A stretch of DNA of 64,000 nucleotides, taken from the NCBI RefSeq assembly GCF_014646295.1, contig NZ_BMNE01000003.1:245800-309799 (forward strand), written 5' to 3'. The notes under the pieces are model-generated. The model saw only the letters and a list, made by a program, of their open reading frames with translations. It had not been told where the DNA came from and made no database searches. Source of the DNA: Nocardia rhizosphaerihabitans (lineage in GTDB: Bacteria; Actinomycetota; Actinomycetes; Mycobacteriales; Mycobacteriaceae). Both the position numbers and the translations under genes were made by a program. This document shows positions 35,309 to 43,044 of the stretch, one piece after another. Position 1 is the stretch's first letter. The number at the start of each line of letters is the position of its first letter.

Positions 35309-35878
35309 ATGGGTAATCGAGAAGACCTACTGGCGGGGGCGCGCAAGGTCATCCTGGAACGCGGCGTGGCCAAGGCGACCGCGCGCGATATCGCCGCGGC
35401 CGCCGGGGTGAGTCTGGCCGCGATCGGCTATCACTTCGGGTCCAAGGAACGGCTGGTCACTGAGGCGCTGAGCGAGGCGCTCGGCAACTCGATCGGTGAC
35501 GCGATGGAGGAGCTGATCGGCGCGGGCGCGGGCACGTCGCCGCTGGCCGGGCTCACCCGGCTGTGGAACGGGATGCCCGCGGTGTTCGCCGACAATCACG
35601 AGGCGATGCTGGCCAGCCTGGAGAACATCGTGCGGATCGTGCGCTCCGAGGAGGCCCGCGCCCAGCTCGGTGACCAGCTCTCGGGCGCCTATACCGATCT
35701 CGCGGCGAATCTGCGCGCGGCGCATCCGGAACTCGACGAGGTACAGGCCGACGCGATCAGCCGGCTGTACTTCGTCCTCGCGCAGGGTCTTGGTGTGCTG
35801 TGGTTGCTGAATCCGGGTGAGGTGGTGGCCGACGGTGATCAGCTGGCGGAGGCGGTGCGCGCGCTCGCGGGGCGCTGA
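35309..35878 (+). CDS. TetR-family regulator of the adjacent monooxygenase
   Basis: 189 residues. N-terminal helix-turn-helix: LLAGARKVILERGVAKATARDIAAAAGVSLAAIGYHFGSKERLV pattern in pieces ARDIAAAAGVSLAAIGYHFG; the C-terminal ligand domain resembles TetR_C_33-type all-helical domains. ATG 35309 follows GGTAGGG weakly. It diverges from the FAD monooxygenase with palindromes ATGTCTA in between, so it most likely represses both genes and responds to the monooxygenase substrate. Confidence 0.93.
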   Translation: MGNREDLLAGARKVILERGVAKATARDIAAAAGVSLAAIGYHFGSKERLVTEALSEALGNSIGDAMEELIGAGAGTSPLAGLTRLWNGMPAVFADNHEAMLASLENIVRIVRSEEARAQLGDQLSGAYTDLAANLRAAHPELDEVQADAISRLYFVLAQGLGVLWLLNPGEVVADGDQLAEAVRALAGR

Positions 35879-35911
35879 GGCCGTCTGCCGGATGGGTATC
35901 TGTGCGACAGA

Positions 35912-37270
35912 TCAGGGGCGTTGGACCGGTAGCTCGGTCCAGAACGGCTGCGCGGACCCGTACGGCGGCGCGGGCCAGCGGAAGTCGTCGTACTCGGCGA
36001 AGACCGGTGCGGCAGTGACGAGTTCGCCGTGGGTGACGGTCGCGGCCGGGTCCGGTGCCGCCGCGGCAGGGTGCGTTGGGGTGCGATCACCTGCCAGGAG
36101 CCAGGAAGCGGTGCGGGCCAGCGAGACTCGCACGTCGCGACCTGCCCCGTCGTCGGCTCGCGCGAGCAGTGCGTCTAGGACTCCCGCGGCGAGGAGGTAC
36201 CCGGAGCCGTGGTCGAGCGCCTGCGCGGGCAGTGCGCCGGGACGATCCGGTGTGCCTTCGAGCAGCGAAATGCCCGACGCCGCTTGGACGATGCTGTCGA
36301 AACCACGGCGACGCGCCCACGGTCCGGCTGTGCCCCAGGCCGAGACAGACGCGTCGATGAGATCCGGGCGCGTCACCCGCACGCCCGCCGCGGCGAGCGC
36401 ACCCGGCCGGTAGCCGGTCACCAGCACGTCGGCGGCGGACAGGAGGTCCTCGAACGTCGCGAGGTCGGTGCGCAGGTCGAGCAGGGTCGAACGCTTCCCC
36501 TGACAGGTGTCGGCGAACTGCCAGTCGATTTCGGGCAGCTGCGGCGGATCCACGCGCAGCACATCGGCGCCCAGCAGCGCCAGGGTGCGGGTCGCGACAG
36601 GACCGGCCAGGACCCTGGTCAGGTCGAGTACTCGGATGCCGCGCAACGGGTGCTCGGCGGTGGGGCGCCACGTGGTGGGGCTGCCCGGTGCGAGCTCGCC
36701 GGGGTGTCGCCGATCGACCGCAACCAGCGGACCTGCCGCCGCCGCCCGGCCGATAAGGCTGCCCGCCCATTCGGACTCGGTGCGGACGCGCACGGCGATC
36801 GCACCGGCGGCGGTTGCCAGGTCCTCGACCTCGGCCGCGGGCATGGCGGCCACCCGGGTGGCGAACTGCACGGCGTCGGCCGACGGGGAGAGACCGAGGG
36901 CGTGGGTCAGGTGTTCGCGATGGTGCGGATAGTTGGCATGGGTGCGCACCCACCCGTCGGCGGTGCGAAAGAAGCCGGACAGCTCGGCGAAGATCGACGG
37001 CGCGTCGCCACCGCGGCGAAACAACCGCTCACTGGAGAACGCCGCACCGACCCGGGCCGGATCGAGGGCAGACGGCCTGGTCGGCAGGCCGTGCGCCGCG
37101 CGGACCCGGTGCGCGGCCGCGCCGACCGCTGCCACCGAGCCCGCGGCCAAGGCCCACACCGGTAGCGTGGCCGCGAGCCGGTCACCCGGATCCGGCTCGT
37201 CGGCCCCGGCCGATACTGCGAGTCCGAGACCGGTCTCGTAGGCGTGCACGAGTTGCTGCGCGGTGGTCAC
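35912..37270 (-). CDS. CaiB/BaiF (family III) CoA-transferase with apparently permuted halves
   Basis: 452 residues from GTG 37270; an ATG at 37297 would add nine but lacks a Shine-Dalgarno. The segment RGIRVLDLTRVLAGPVATR, which normally opens a family III CoA-transferase, starts near residue 210 here. It is followed by the usual middle part (GFDSIVQAASGISLLEG, ALDHGSGYLLAAGVLDALL; the Asp should be the catalytic carboxylate). The first 200 residues resemble the normal C-terminal half (TADGWVRTHANYPHHREHL, then RTESEWAGSL). This looks like a circular permutation of the family. Substrate unknown. Confidence 0.85.
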   Translation of the reverse strand: MTTAQQLVHAYETGLGLAVSAGADEPDPGDRLAATLPVWALAAGSVAAVGAAAHRVRAAHGLPTRPSALDPARVGAAFSSERLFRRGGDAPSIFAELSGFFRTADGWVRTHANYPHHREHLTHALGLSPSADAVQFATRVAAMPAAEVEDLATAAGAIAVRVRTESEWAGSLIGRAAAAGPLVAVDRRHPGELAPGSPTTWRPTAEHPLRGIRVLDLTRVLAGPVATRTLALLGADVLRVDPPQLPEIDWQFADTCQGKRSTLLDLRTDLATFEDLLSAADVLVTGYRPGALAAAGVRVTRPDLIDASVSAWGTAGPWARRRGFDSIVQAASGISLLEGTPDRPGALPAQALDHGSGYLLAAGVLDALLARADDGAGRDVRVSLARTASWLLAGDRTPTHPAAAAPDPAATVTHGELVTAAPVFAEYDDFRWPAPPYGSAQPFWTELPVQRP

Positions 37271-37319
37271 CTCGACCAGCCTAACCGCGGCGATCATGGT
37301 GAAGGAGGGTGAGGTGGGC

Positions 37320-38066
37320 GTGAATACGGCTGCGACGGAATGGGTTCGGGTACTGCGACCGGATCAGGCGCCGCGCAGGCAGCTGGTCTGCCTGCCGCCG
37401 GGCGGTGGCTCCGCGGCCTTCTACCGCGAACTCGCTCGGCATATCGGGCCGGGGGTCGACGTCGCCGCCGTGCAATACCCGGGCCGCCAGGATCGGCTCG
37501 GCGATCCGATGATCACCGACCTGCACGAGCTCGCCGACCGGATCGCCGCGGACCTGCTGCGGCAGCCGAGCCGCCCGCGTGCGCTGTTCGGGCACAGCAT
37601 GGGCGCGACCGTGGCCTACGAGACCGCACGGCGGCTCGCCACGGCGGGTCAGCCGGTGCAGCAGCTCATCGTCTCCGGCCGACCCGCACCGGCATTCGTC
37701 GAGAACGGGCGACTGCACCGGGGCTCCGACGCCGCCCTCATCGACGACCTCGAGCGCCTGGCCACCGACCCCGCGCCCGTGCGATTGCTGCGCACCGAGC
37801 CGGGCCTGGCCGACCTGGTGCTGCCCGCCGTCCGCGCCGACTATCAGGCCGTCGAGACCTACCGGCACCAGCCGGGACCCCCGCTGAGCTGCCCGATCGT
37901 CGCACTGGTCAGTACCGAGGACCCGACGACGACACCCGCGCAGGCCGAAGAGTGGCGCGCGTTCACCGAGGGGCAGTTCAGCATCCGCACGTTCCCCGGC
38001 GGGCACTTCTACCTCGACGAACAACCCGCCGAGGTGGCGCGGGAAATCACACGGCACCTGAACTGA
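37320..38066 (+). CDS. type II thioesterase (alpha/beta hydrolase)
   Basis: 248 residues. Type II thioesterases free stalled carrier-protein thioesters in NRPS/PKS assembly. LVCLPPGGGSAAFYRELA, QYPGRQDRL, the nucleophile elbow FGHSMGATVAYE with Ser93, SGRPAP, and GGHFYL with the catalytic His are all characteristic. GTG 37320 follows GGAGGG by 10 bp; other GTG/ATG codons upstream are less well placed. No NRPS or PKS module lies in the window, so it is an orphan; its 3' end overlaps the opposing DUF2784 gene by 20 bp. Confidence 0.92.
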   Translation: MNTAATEWVRVLRPDQAPRRQLVCLPPGGGSAAFYRELARHIGPGVDVAAVQYPGRQDRLGDPMITDLHELADRIAADLLRQPSRPRALFGHSMGATVAYETARRLATAGQPVQQLIVSGRPAPAFVENGRLHRGSDAALIDDLERLATDPAPVRLLRTEPGLADLVLPAVRADYQAVETYRHQPGPPLSCPIVALVSTEDPTTTPAQAEEWRAFTEGQFSIRTFPGGHFYLDEQPAEVAREITRHLN

Positions 38067-38427
38067 ACCGGCGGTGCCGCTGGTACAGGCGCACATAGCC
38101 GATCCAGGACACGAGCACCGCCGCCGCCGCGAATGCCCGGATCAGCCCGAGCGCGCTGTCCGGATAGATCACCCCGGTCAGATAGTGGTCGATGAAACCG
38201 CTCGCGGGTAGCTCGGCGAGCGCGGCCTGCCTGCGCGCCCAGTTCTCGGCGTGGGTCAGCGGGCAGTCGAAGCCGATCAGGATCGTGGCGAACCCCCACG
38301 ACGCGGCCAGCAGGTGCAGGCCGATCGTGCGTGGCCACCGCCACGCGAGGAAACCGCCGGCGACCACGTACGCGATGAACGCGACGTGGGTGACGGCGAT
38401 GAGATCGGCCAACACCCGGAACGGCAC
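38047..38427 (-). CDS. DUF2784 membrane protein
   Basis: 126-residue membrane protein with four hydrophobic segments. FRVLADLIAVTHVAFIAYVV begins like other DUF2784 proteins, and the family motif FDCPLTHAENWARRQ is present with the conserved Cys-Pro-Leu-Thr. GTG 38427 is chosen because family members start at this point and a TATTCT hexamer lies 6 bp upstream, suggesting a leaderless message; an ATG at 38487 would add 20 polar residues. Function unknown. Confidence 0.85.
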   Translation of the reverse strand: MPFRVLADLIAVTHVAFIAYVVAGGFLAWRWPRTIGLHLLAASWGFATILIGFDCPLTHAENWARRQAALAELPASGFIDHYLTGVIYPDSALGLIRAFAAAAVLVSWIGYVRLYQRHRRFSSGAV

Positions 38428-38501
38428 ATATTCAGAATAGGTATCCGATCGGCCACCGGAATCATGATCAACATTCCGGTTCGGCATCGCTTGGGTCGCG
38501 G

Positions 38502-39947
38502 CTACCAGGGGGAGGGCTGGTAGTCCTTGAGGAAGCAGCCGTACAGGTCGACGCCGTTCTCACCCTGCACGATCGGGTCGTACACGCGGGCGGCGCCGTC
38601 GACCAGGTCCAACGGGGCGTGGAAACCCTCTTCGGCCAGGCGCACCTTCGTGTAGTGCGGGCGCTCGTCGGTGATCCAGCCGGTGTCGACCGCGGTCATC
38701 AGGATCGAGTCGGCCTCGAACATCTCCAGCGCGCTGGTGCGGGTCAGCATGTTCAGCGCGGCCTTGGCCATATTCGTGTGCGGGTGGCCCGGCCCCTTGT
38801 AGCCGCGGCTGAACTGGCCCTCCATCGCCGAGACGTTCACCACGTACTTACGGCGGCCCGCCGCCGCGGCCATCGCCGGACGCAAACGCGACACCAGGAT
38901 GAACGGCGCGACCGAATTGCACAGCTGCACTTCCAGCAGCTCGGTGGCGTCGACCTCGGCGACGGTTTGCACCCAGCTGTTGGTGTGCGCGAGATCGGGG
39001 ACCAGGCCGCCCGCGTCGATCGCCACGCCGGCCGCGATCCGCTCCGGCGTGGCCGAGCCGGCGACCAGCGCCAGCTCGGCGACATCGGCGGCCGACAGCG
39101 ACGGCGTCAGCGAGGCGGTCAGCGCCGTGGGGTGGGCCTGCATCGTCTTGCCGAACGTGACCATCTCCGGCAGCATGCCCGCGGGCAGCGGCGCGGTCTC
39201 GGCGTCGACCAGCGCGCTGTAGGCGCCTGCCGAACGGCGCACGGTCTGGGCGGCGTTGTTGATCAGGATGTCGAGCGGGCCCTGTGCGGCGACGTCGTCG
39301 GCCAGTGCGACGACCTGCGCCGGATCACGCAGGTCGATGCCGACGATGCGCAGCCGGTGTAGCCAGTCGGCGCTGTCCTCCATCGCGGCGAAGCGGCGGA
39401 TCGCGTCGTTGGGGAAGCGGGTGGTGATCGTGGTGTGCGCGCCGTCGCGCAGCAGCCGCAGCGCGATGTACATGCCGATCTTGGCGCGGCCGCCGGTGAG
39501 CAGGGCGCGCTTGCCGGTCAGGTCGGTGCGGGCGTCGCGCTTGGCGTGGCTCGCGGCCGCGCAGTCGGGGCACAGCTGGTGGTAGAACGCGTCGACCTGG
39601 GTGTAGCGCTGCTTGCAGATGTAGCAGGGACGCGCACGCAGCAGCGTGCCCGCGCTCGCGCCGGTGGTGGCCGAGCTGATCGGGATGCCCGCGGTCTCGT
39701 CGTCGATGCGCTGCGGCGAGCCGGTGGCCGTTGCCGCAATGACCGCGCGGTCGGCGGTGGCGACCTGCTCCCTGGCCTCGATGCGACGGCGCTGCTTGAG
39801 CTTCTTGAACATGTGCCCGACGGCGCGCTGCACCGCCATCGAATCGGGGTGTTCCTTCTCCAGCTGTCCGGCTTGTTCCAATACCCGCAGACAGGTCGCC
39901 AACTCGTCCGGATCGATCATGTTCTCGGTCATCGGGGAGTGCGGCAT
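38502..39947 (-). CDS. SDR-fold protein with N-terminal helical region and zinc ribbon
   Basis: 481 residues, far longer than a normal 250-residue SDR. Residues 1-95 are helical and charged; a four-Cys zinc ribbon follows (Cys108-x-x-Cys111 and Cys126-x-x-Cys129, PCYICKQRYTQ and LCPDCAA); the Rossmann SDR domain starts at about 145 with ALLTGGRAKIG and includes LINNAAQTVRRS. The catalytic Tyr of YxxxK is replaced: the Lys is in HTNMAKAALNML with Thr at the Tyr position. Start at ATG 39947 is the best of several (39932 and 39920 are alternatives). Divergent from a TetR gene. Oxidoreductase activity is therefore uncertain. Confidence 0.85.
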   Translation of the reverse strand: MPHSPMTENMIDPDELATCLRVLEQAGQLEKEHPDSMAVQRAVGHMFKKLKQRRRIEAREQVATADRAVIAATATGSPQRIDDETAGIPISSATTGASAGTLLRARPCYICKQRYTQVDAFYHQLCPDCAAASHAKRDARTDLTGKRALLTGGRAKIGMYIALRLLRDGAHTTITTRFPNDAIRRFAAMEDSADWLHRLRIVGIDLRDPAQVVALADDVAAQGPLDILINNAAQTVRRSAGAYSALVDAETAPLPAGMLPEMVTFGKTMQAHPTALTASLTPSLSAADVAELALVAGSATPERIAAGVAIDAGGLVPDLAHTNSWVQTVAEVDATELLEVQLCNSVAPFILVSRLRPAMAAAAGRRKYVVNVSAMEGQFSRGYKGPGHPHTNMAKAALNMLTRTSALEMFEADSILMTAVDTGWITDERPHYTKVRLAEEGFHAPLDLVDGAARVYDPIVQGENGVDLYGCFLKDYQPSPW

Positions 39948-39969
39948 TCCTTCGTGCGGGAGCGGGGGA

Positions 39970-39984
39970 CGACACTTATTGTCG
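39970..39984. promoter_or_regulatory. operator-like dyad between the SDR gene and tetR
   Basis: CGACA-CTTAT-TGTCG, perfect 5-bp arms, in the divergent gap 23 bp upstream of the SDR start. A TetR gene lies on the other side, so it is a plausible binding site. Confidence 0.45.
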
Positions 39985-40071
39985 CATTGGCCGCTCGACG
40001 GACCCGCTGGGTATCGTGGTGCACCGCTGCCGCAACCGCGCGGTGGCCACCGAACCCGACGGAGCAGCCCG

Positions 40072-40719
40072 ATTTCCCCGCTCGACACCGACACCGCAGA
40101 CGCGCCGCGCAGGCGCAGGCTCGAACCCGACGAGCGACGCGCGCAGATCCTGGCCTGTGCCATCGACATGTTCGGTGAACGGCCCTACGCGGCGGTGTCG
40201 ACCGCGGAACTGGCCCAGCGCGCCGGTGTCGCCCGCGGGCTGATCAACCACTATTTCGGCAACAAGCGCGACCTGTACCTGGCGGTCGTGCGCCGGATGG
40301 TGACGCTGCCGCGGCCGGAGAAGGTGTCCATCCCCGAGGGGACGCCGGGCGAGCGGGTCGACGCGATCGTCGCCTGGCTGCTCGACACCATCGCCGAACA
40401 CGGCACCACCTGGGTGAAGGTCACCAGTCACGAGGGTGTCGGTGACGATCCCGAGGTGCAGCAGATCCTCGACCAGGCCGACGACGCCGCCGCCGAACGC
40501 ATGCTGGTGATGATCGGGCGCCCCGATGTGGCAGACAGTGCACCGTTGCGCGCACTGGTCTTGGCCTACGCCGGGCTGGTGAAGGTGGCCGGTCGTGAGT
40601 GGATCACCCGCGGCACACTGACCAGGGATCAGGTGCACCGTCTGCTCGCCGACACCCTGCTCACCGTCATCACCGAGACCATGCCCAGCGTGGAACCGCG
40701 GTCGGACGTGGCCGGCTAG
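40072..40719 (+). CDS. TetR-family regulator with apparent ATT start
   Basis: 215 residues by the proposed start. The helix-turn-helix (ERRAQILACAIDMFGERPY, STAELAQRAGVARGLINHYF) is unambiguous. Between the nearest upstream in-frame ATG at 39919, which lies inside the opposing SDR gene, and the conserved region there is no ATG or GTG; the only TTG is at 39979. An ATT at 40072 has GGAG exactly 7 bp upstream (40061-40064) and gives an N-terminus (SPLDTDTADAPRRRR) usual for this family. ATT initiation is rare, so the start is tentative; the gene itself is not. Confidence 0.85.
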   Translation: MSPLDTDTADAPRRRRLEPDERRAQILACAIDMFGERPYAAVSTAELAQRAGVARGLINHYFGNKRDLYLAVVRRMVTLPRPEKVSIPEGTPGERVDAIVAWLLDTIAEHGTTWVKVTSHEGVGDDPEVQQILDQADDAAAERMLVMIGRPDVADSAPLRALVLAYAGLVKVAGREWITRGTLTRDQVHRLLADTLLTVITETMPSVEPRSDVAG

Positions 40720-41075
40720 GAACCGAGCCTGCGCTGGGCGGGGTTGGGGACCGCGATCTCCCTGGCGCCGTAGCGCTGCGGGTCGATATGTCCCGGCGCG
40801 TGCCCGCTGCGCCCGTAGAGCTGCTCGATCTGTTCCTCCCGGTGATGCTCGAACAGCAGCGCCGCGGCGCCACCGAGGAGGAATACGCCCGTGGCGACAC
40901 CCGCGAGCACCGCGTACCCGGCATACCCCGACCCGGCGGCGACCAGGGTGCAAGCGAGGCTGATGACGCCGATCGCGCACGCGATGATGCCGGGAACGTT
41001 GTAGTCGTCGGCGAGCAGATCGCCGGCTTGGGCATGCCAGCCGGGCTCGTCTGCCGAGATGGTGCTGCCGGGCAT
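40716..41075 (-). CDS. small two-helix membrane protein, hypothetical
   Basis: 119 residues. ATG 41075 has a strong GAGGAGG site; a longer in-frame start at 41129 is less likely. Two adjacent hydrophobic segments (YNVPGIIACAIGVISLAC and YAGYAVLAGVATGVFLLGG) are followed by a cytoplasmic-looking tail (HHREEQIEQLYGRSGHAPG). Its stop overlaps the opposing tetR stop by 4 bp. No family recognised. Confidence 0.7.
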   Translation of the reverse strand: MPGSTISADEPGWHAQAGDLLADDYNVPGIIACAIGVISLACTLVAAGSGYAGYAVLAGVATGVFLLGGAAALLFEHHREEQIEQLYGRSGHAPGHIDPQRYGAREIAVPNPAQRRLGS

Positions 41076-41334
41076 GGGGTCCTCCTCGCGAGCTCGGAAA
41101 TGCGCGCACTGGTACCGCATGACCAGCATGTACCCGATGCGGGTGACGAGGCAAAGGGTTTGCCGGTTCGTTACCGGTAGCCACGCCCCGTGACCCTGCG
41201 CGGACCGCAGTAGGAGCGCATTTGCCGTTTGTGCTGACCGAGCAGGCCAAAGTCCCTATCCTCGTCGCGTAACCCGGCGTTGCAAGGTTGTTATGTTTTC
41301 CGCGTCGGGGGGATCGGAGAGGGACCCGGGGTTG

Positions 41335-42039
41335 ATGGCACGGTACGACGAATGGGACGACGACCCCGAGGACGAAGCCGAGGATCGGCGCTGGAACGGC
41401 CAGCGCTGGCCGCACGCGACACCGGAAGACGGTGGCCAGGGCGGTCGCCGCGCTGACCAGCCGCGGGTGAACCCGTACGCGATGGTCGCGCTCGCCGCCG
41501 CGCTGGTGCTGCTGTTCCCGATCGCGATCGTGTTCGGGCTGCTGTCGTTCGGGCATCCACGGGGCCGGGGAATGGCGCTGTTCGCGCTGCTGCTCGGCAT
41601 CGCGGAGGTGGCCGCCGTCGCGGCGGTCGGGCTCGTCGTGTTCGGCGGGCTGGAGCTCGAGGTGCCGACGCTGGCCAAGACGACGACAGCGGTGTCGGTG
41701 ACAACGACGACGCTGCCGTCACAGGGCGCGCCGACGGCGACCGGAACCGTCCCGGTGGTGAGCCCGGCGGCGGGTGGCGTCGTCGAGAAGGGCACACCCT
41801 GTTCGGCCGACCGCGCGGGACTGCTCGGGGTGGCGGCAGACGGTGCGACCCTGCTGTGCCTGCGGGCCGAGGGCAACTACACCTGGTCGGGCCCGTTCAA
41901 GGTGTCCGGGTCGTACTACACCGCCGGTGAGCGCTGCGATCCGTCGATCGACAAGTCGGGGCGCACCTCCGACAACCATGCGCTGGTCTGCGAGGGCAAG
42001 GCAGGCACCGGCAGCTGGGTGCCCTGGACCGAGGAGTAG
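41335..42039 (+). CDS. DUF4190-type membrane protein with extracellular domain
   Basis: 234 residues. An acidic cytoplasmic N-terminus (DEWDDDPEDEAEDRR) precedes two transmembrane helices typical of DUF4190 (VALAAALVLLFPIAIVFGLL, then GMALFALLLGIAEVAAVAAV) with a short FGHPRGRG loop. A Thr/Ser-rich linker leads to a C-terminal domain of about 90 residues with four Cys residues (two likely disulfides) and a GNYTWSGPFKV/SYYTAGERC pattern. ATG 41335 follows GGAGAGGGAC; an upstream ATG at 41293 is possible. Role unknown; not obviously coupled to the repair genes next to it. Confidence 0.75.
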   Translation: MARYDEWDDDPEDEAEDRRWNGQRWPHATPEDGGQGGRRADQPRVNPYAMVALAAALVLLFPIAIVFGLLSFGHPRGRGMALFALLLGIAEVAAVAAVGLVVFGGLELEVPTLAKTTTAVSVTTTTLPSQGAPTATGTVPVVSPAAGGVVEKGTPCSADRAGLLGVAADGATLLCLRAEGNYTWSGPFKVSGSYYTAGERCDPSIDKSGRTSDNHALVCEGKAGTGSWVPWTEE

Positions 42040-42042
42040 GCC

Positions 42043-43044
42043 TCAGTCGCCCTTCTTGGCCCGGCTCGGCTGCACCCGCGGCGGCTCGTTCGGCATCTTC
42101 GGATACTGCGGCGGCCACGGCGCGTCCATCAGACCGTCGGCCATGTCGCGTTCCGACATGGCCAGCAGCGGTTCGATCGATTGCGGTGTGCGATCGGCCC
42201 ACGGGTCGCCCAGTTCGGCGAGCCGGGCGGGAACGGTGGCGAGGGTGAGCTCGTCGGGGACGACGGTGTCGAGTTCGGCCCAGGTGATCGGAGTCGAGAC
42301 CTGCCCGCCGACCTTCGGACGGACCGACCAGGCGCCGAATACCGTCTTGTGCGGCGCGTTCTGGTTGAAGTCGACGAACACGCGCGAGCCGCGTTCCTCC
42401 TTCCACCACTGCGCGGTGATCTCCTCGGGATGCCTGCGCTCGAGTTCCCTGGCCAGCGCCACGGCGGCCGCCCGCACCTGGTAGCCGTCCCAGCGGGGCT
42501 CGAGCGCCGCGTAGATGTGCAGCCCGCGCGAGCCCGAGGTCTTGATCCGGCAGTCGATGCCGAGTTCGCTCAGCAGGTCGCGGGTGAGCACGGCCGCGCG
42601 GCGCAGATCGTCGAAACCGATGCCGGGCGAGGGATCGAGGTCGATCCGCAGTTCGTCGGCGATCTTCAGATCGGGTACGTGATTGGGCCAGACGTGGAAG
42701 CCGAGGCAGCCCTGGTTGACCGCCCACAGGATGTGCGCGAGGTCGTGCGCGACGAGCGCGTCGCTGGTGGTGCCGTTCGGGGTGGTCACCTCGACGGTCT
42801 GCAACCATTCCGGCGCCGACTTGGGTACCCGCTTCTGGAACCAGGACTTGCCCGACGCGCCGTCGGGATAGCGTTCCAGCAGCAGCGGCCTGCCCCCGAT
42901 CACGCCGAGCAGCGGTTCGGCCACGGCTTGGTAGTAGCGGACCAGATCGAGTTTCGTCTCGCCGCGCTTGCTGAAGTAGACCTTGTCCGGGTTGCTGATC
43001 GACAGCGTGCGGTCGTCGACCTCGATCTCGACGGCGGCGCTCAT
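42043..43044 (-). CDS. Prim-PolC: LigD-type primase-polymerase (AEP superfamily)
   Basis: 333-residue stand-alone polymerase domain of the LigD/AEP type. The catalytic acidic pair Asp135/Asp137 sits in LRIDLDPSPG, the nucleotide-binding SGSRGLH at 170-176, and a late VSTPITWAELD segment marks the family. In Mycobacterium tuberculosis the matching pair is Rv3730c (PolD1/Prim-PolC) with LigC (Rv3731), which fills and seals short gaps in excision repair rather than NHEJ. The ATG overlaps the ligase stop (ATGA), so polymerase and ligase are produced together here. Confidence 0.93.
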   Translation of the reverse strand: MSAAVEIEVDDRTLSISNPDKVYFSKRGETKLDLVRYYQAVAEPLLGVIGGRPLLLERYPDGASGKSWFQKRVPKSAPEWLQTVEVTTPNGTTSDALVAHDLAHILWAVNQGCLGFHVWPNHVPDLKIADELRIDLDPSPGIGFDDLRRAAVLTRDLLSELGIDCRIKTSGSRGLHIYAALEPRWDGYQVRAAAVALARELERRHPEEITAQWWKEERGSRVFVDFNQNAPHKTVFGAWSVRPKVGGQVSTPITWAELDTVVPDELTLATVPARLAELGDPWADRTPQSIEPLLAMSERDMADGLMDAPWPPQYPKMPNEPPRVQPSRAKKGD

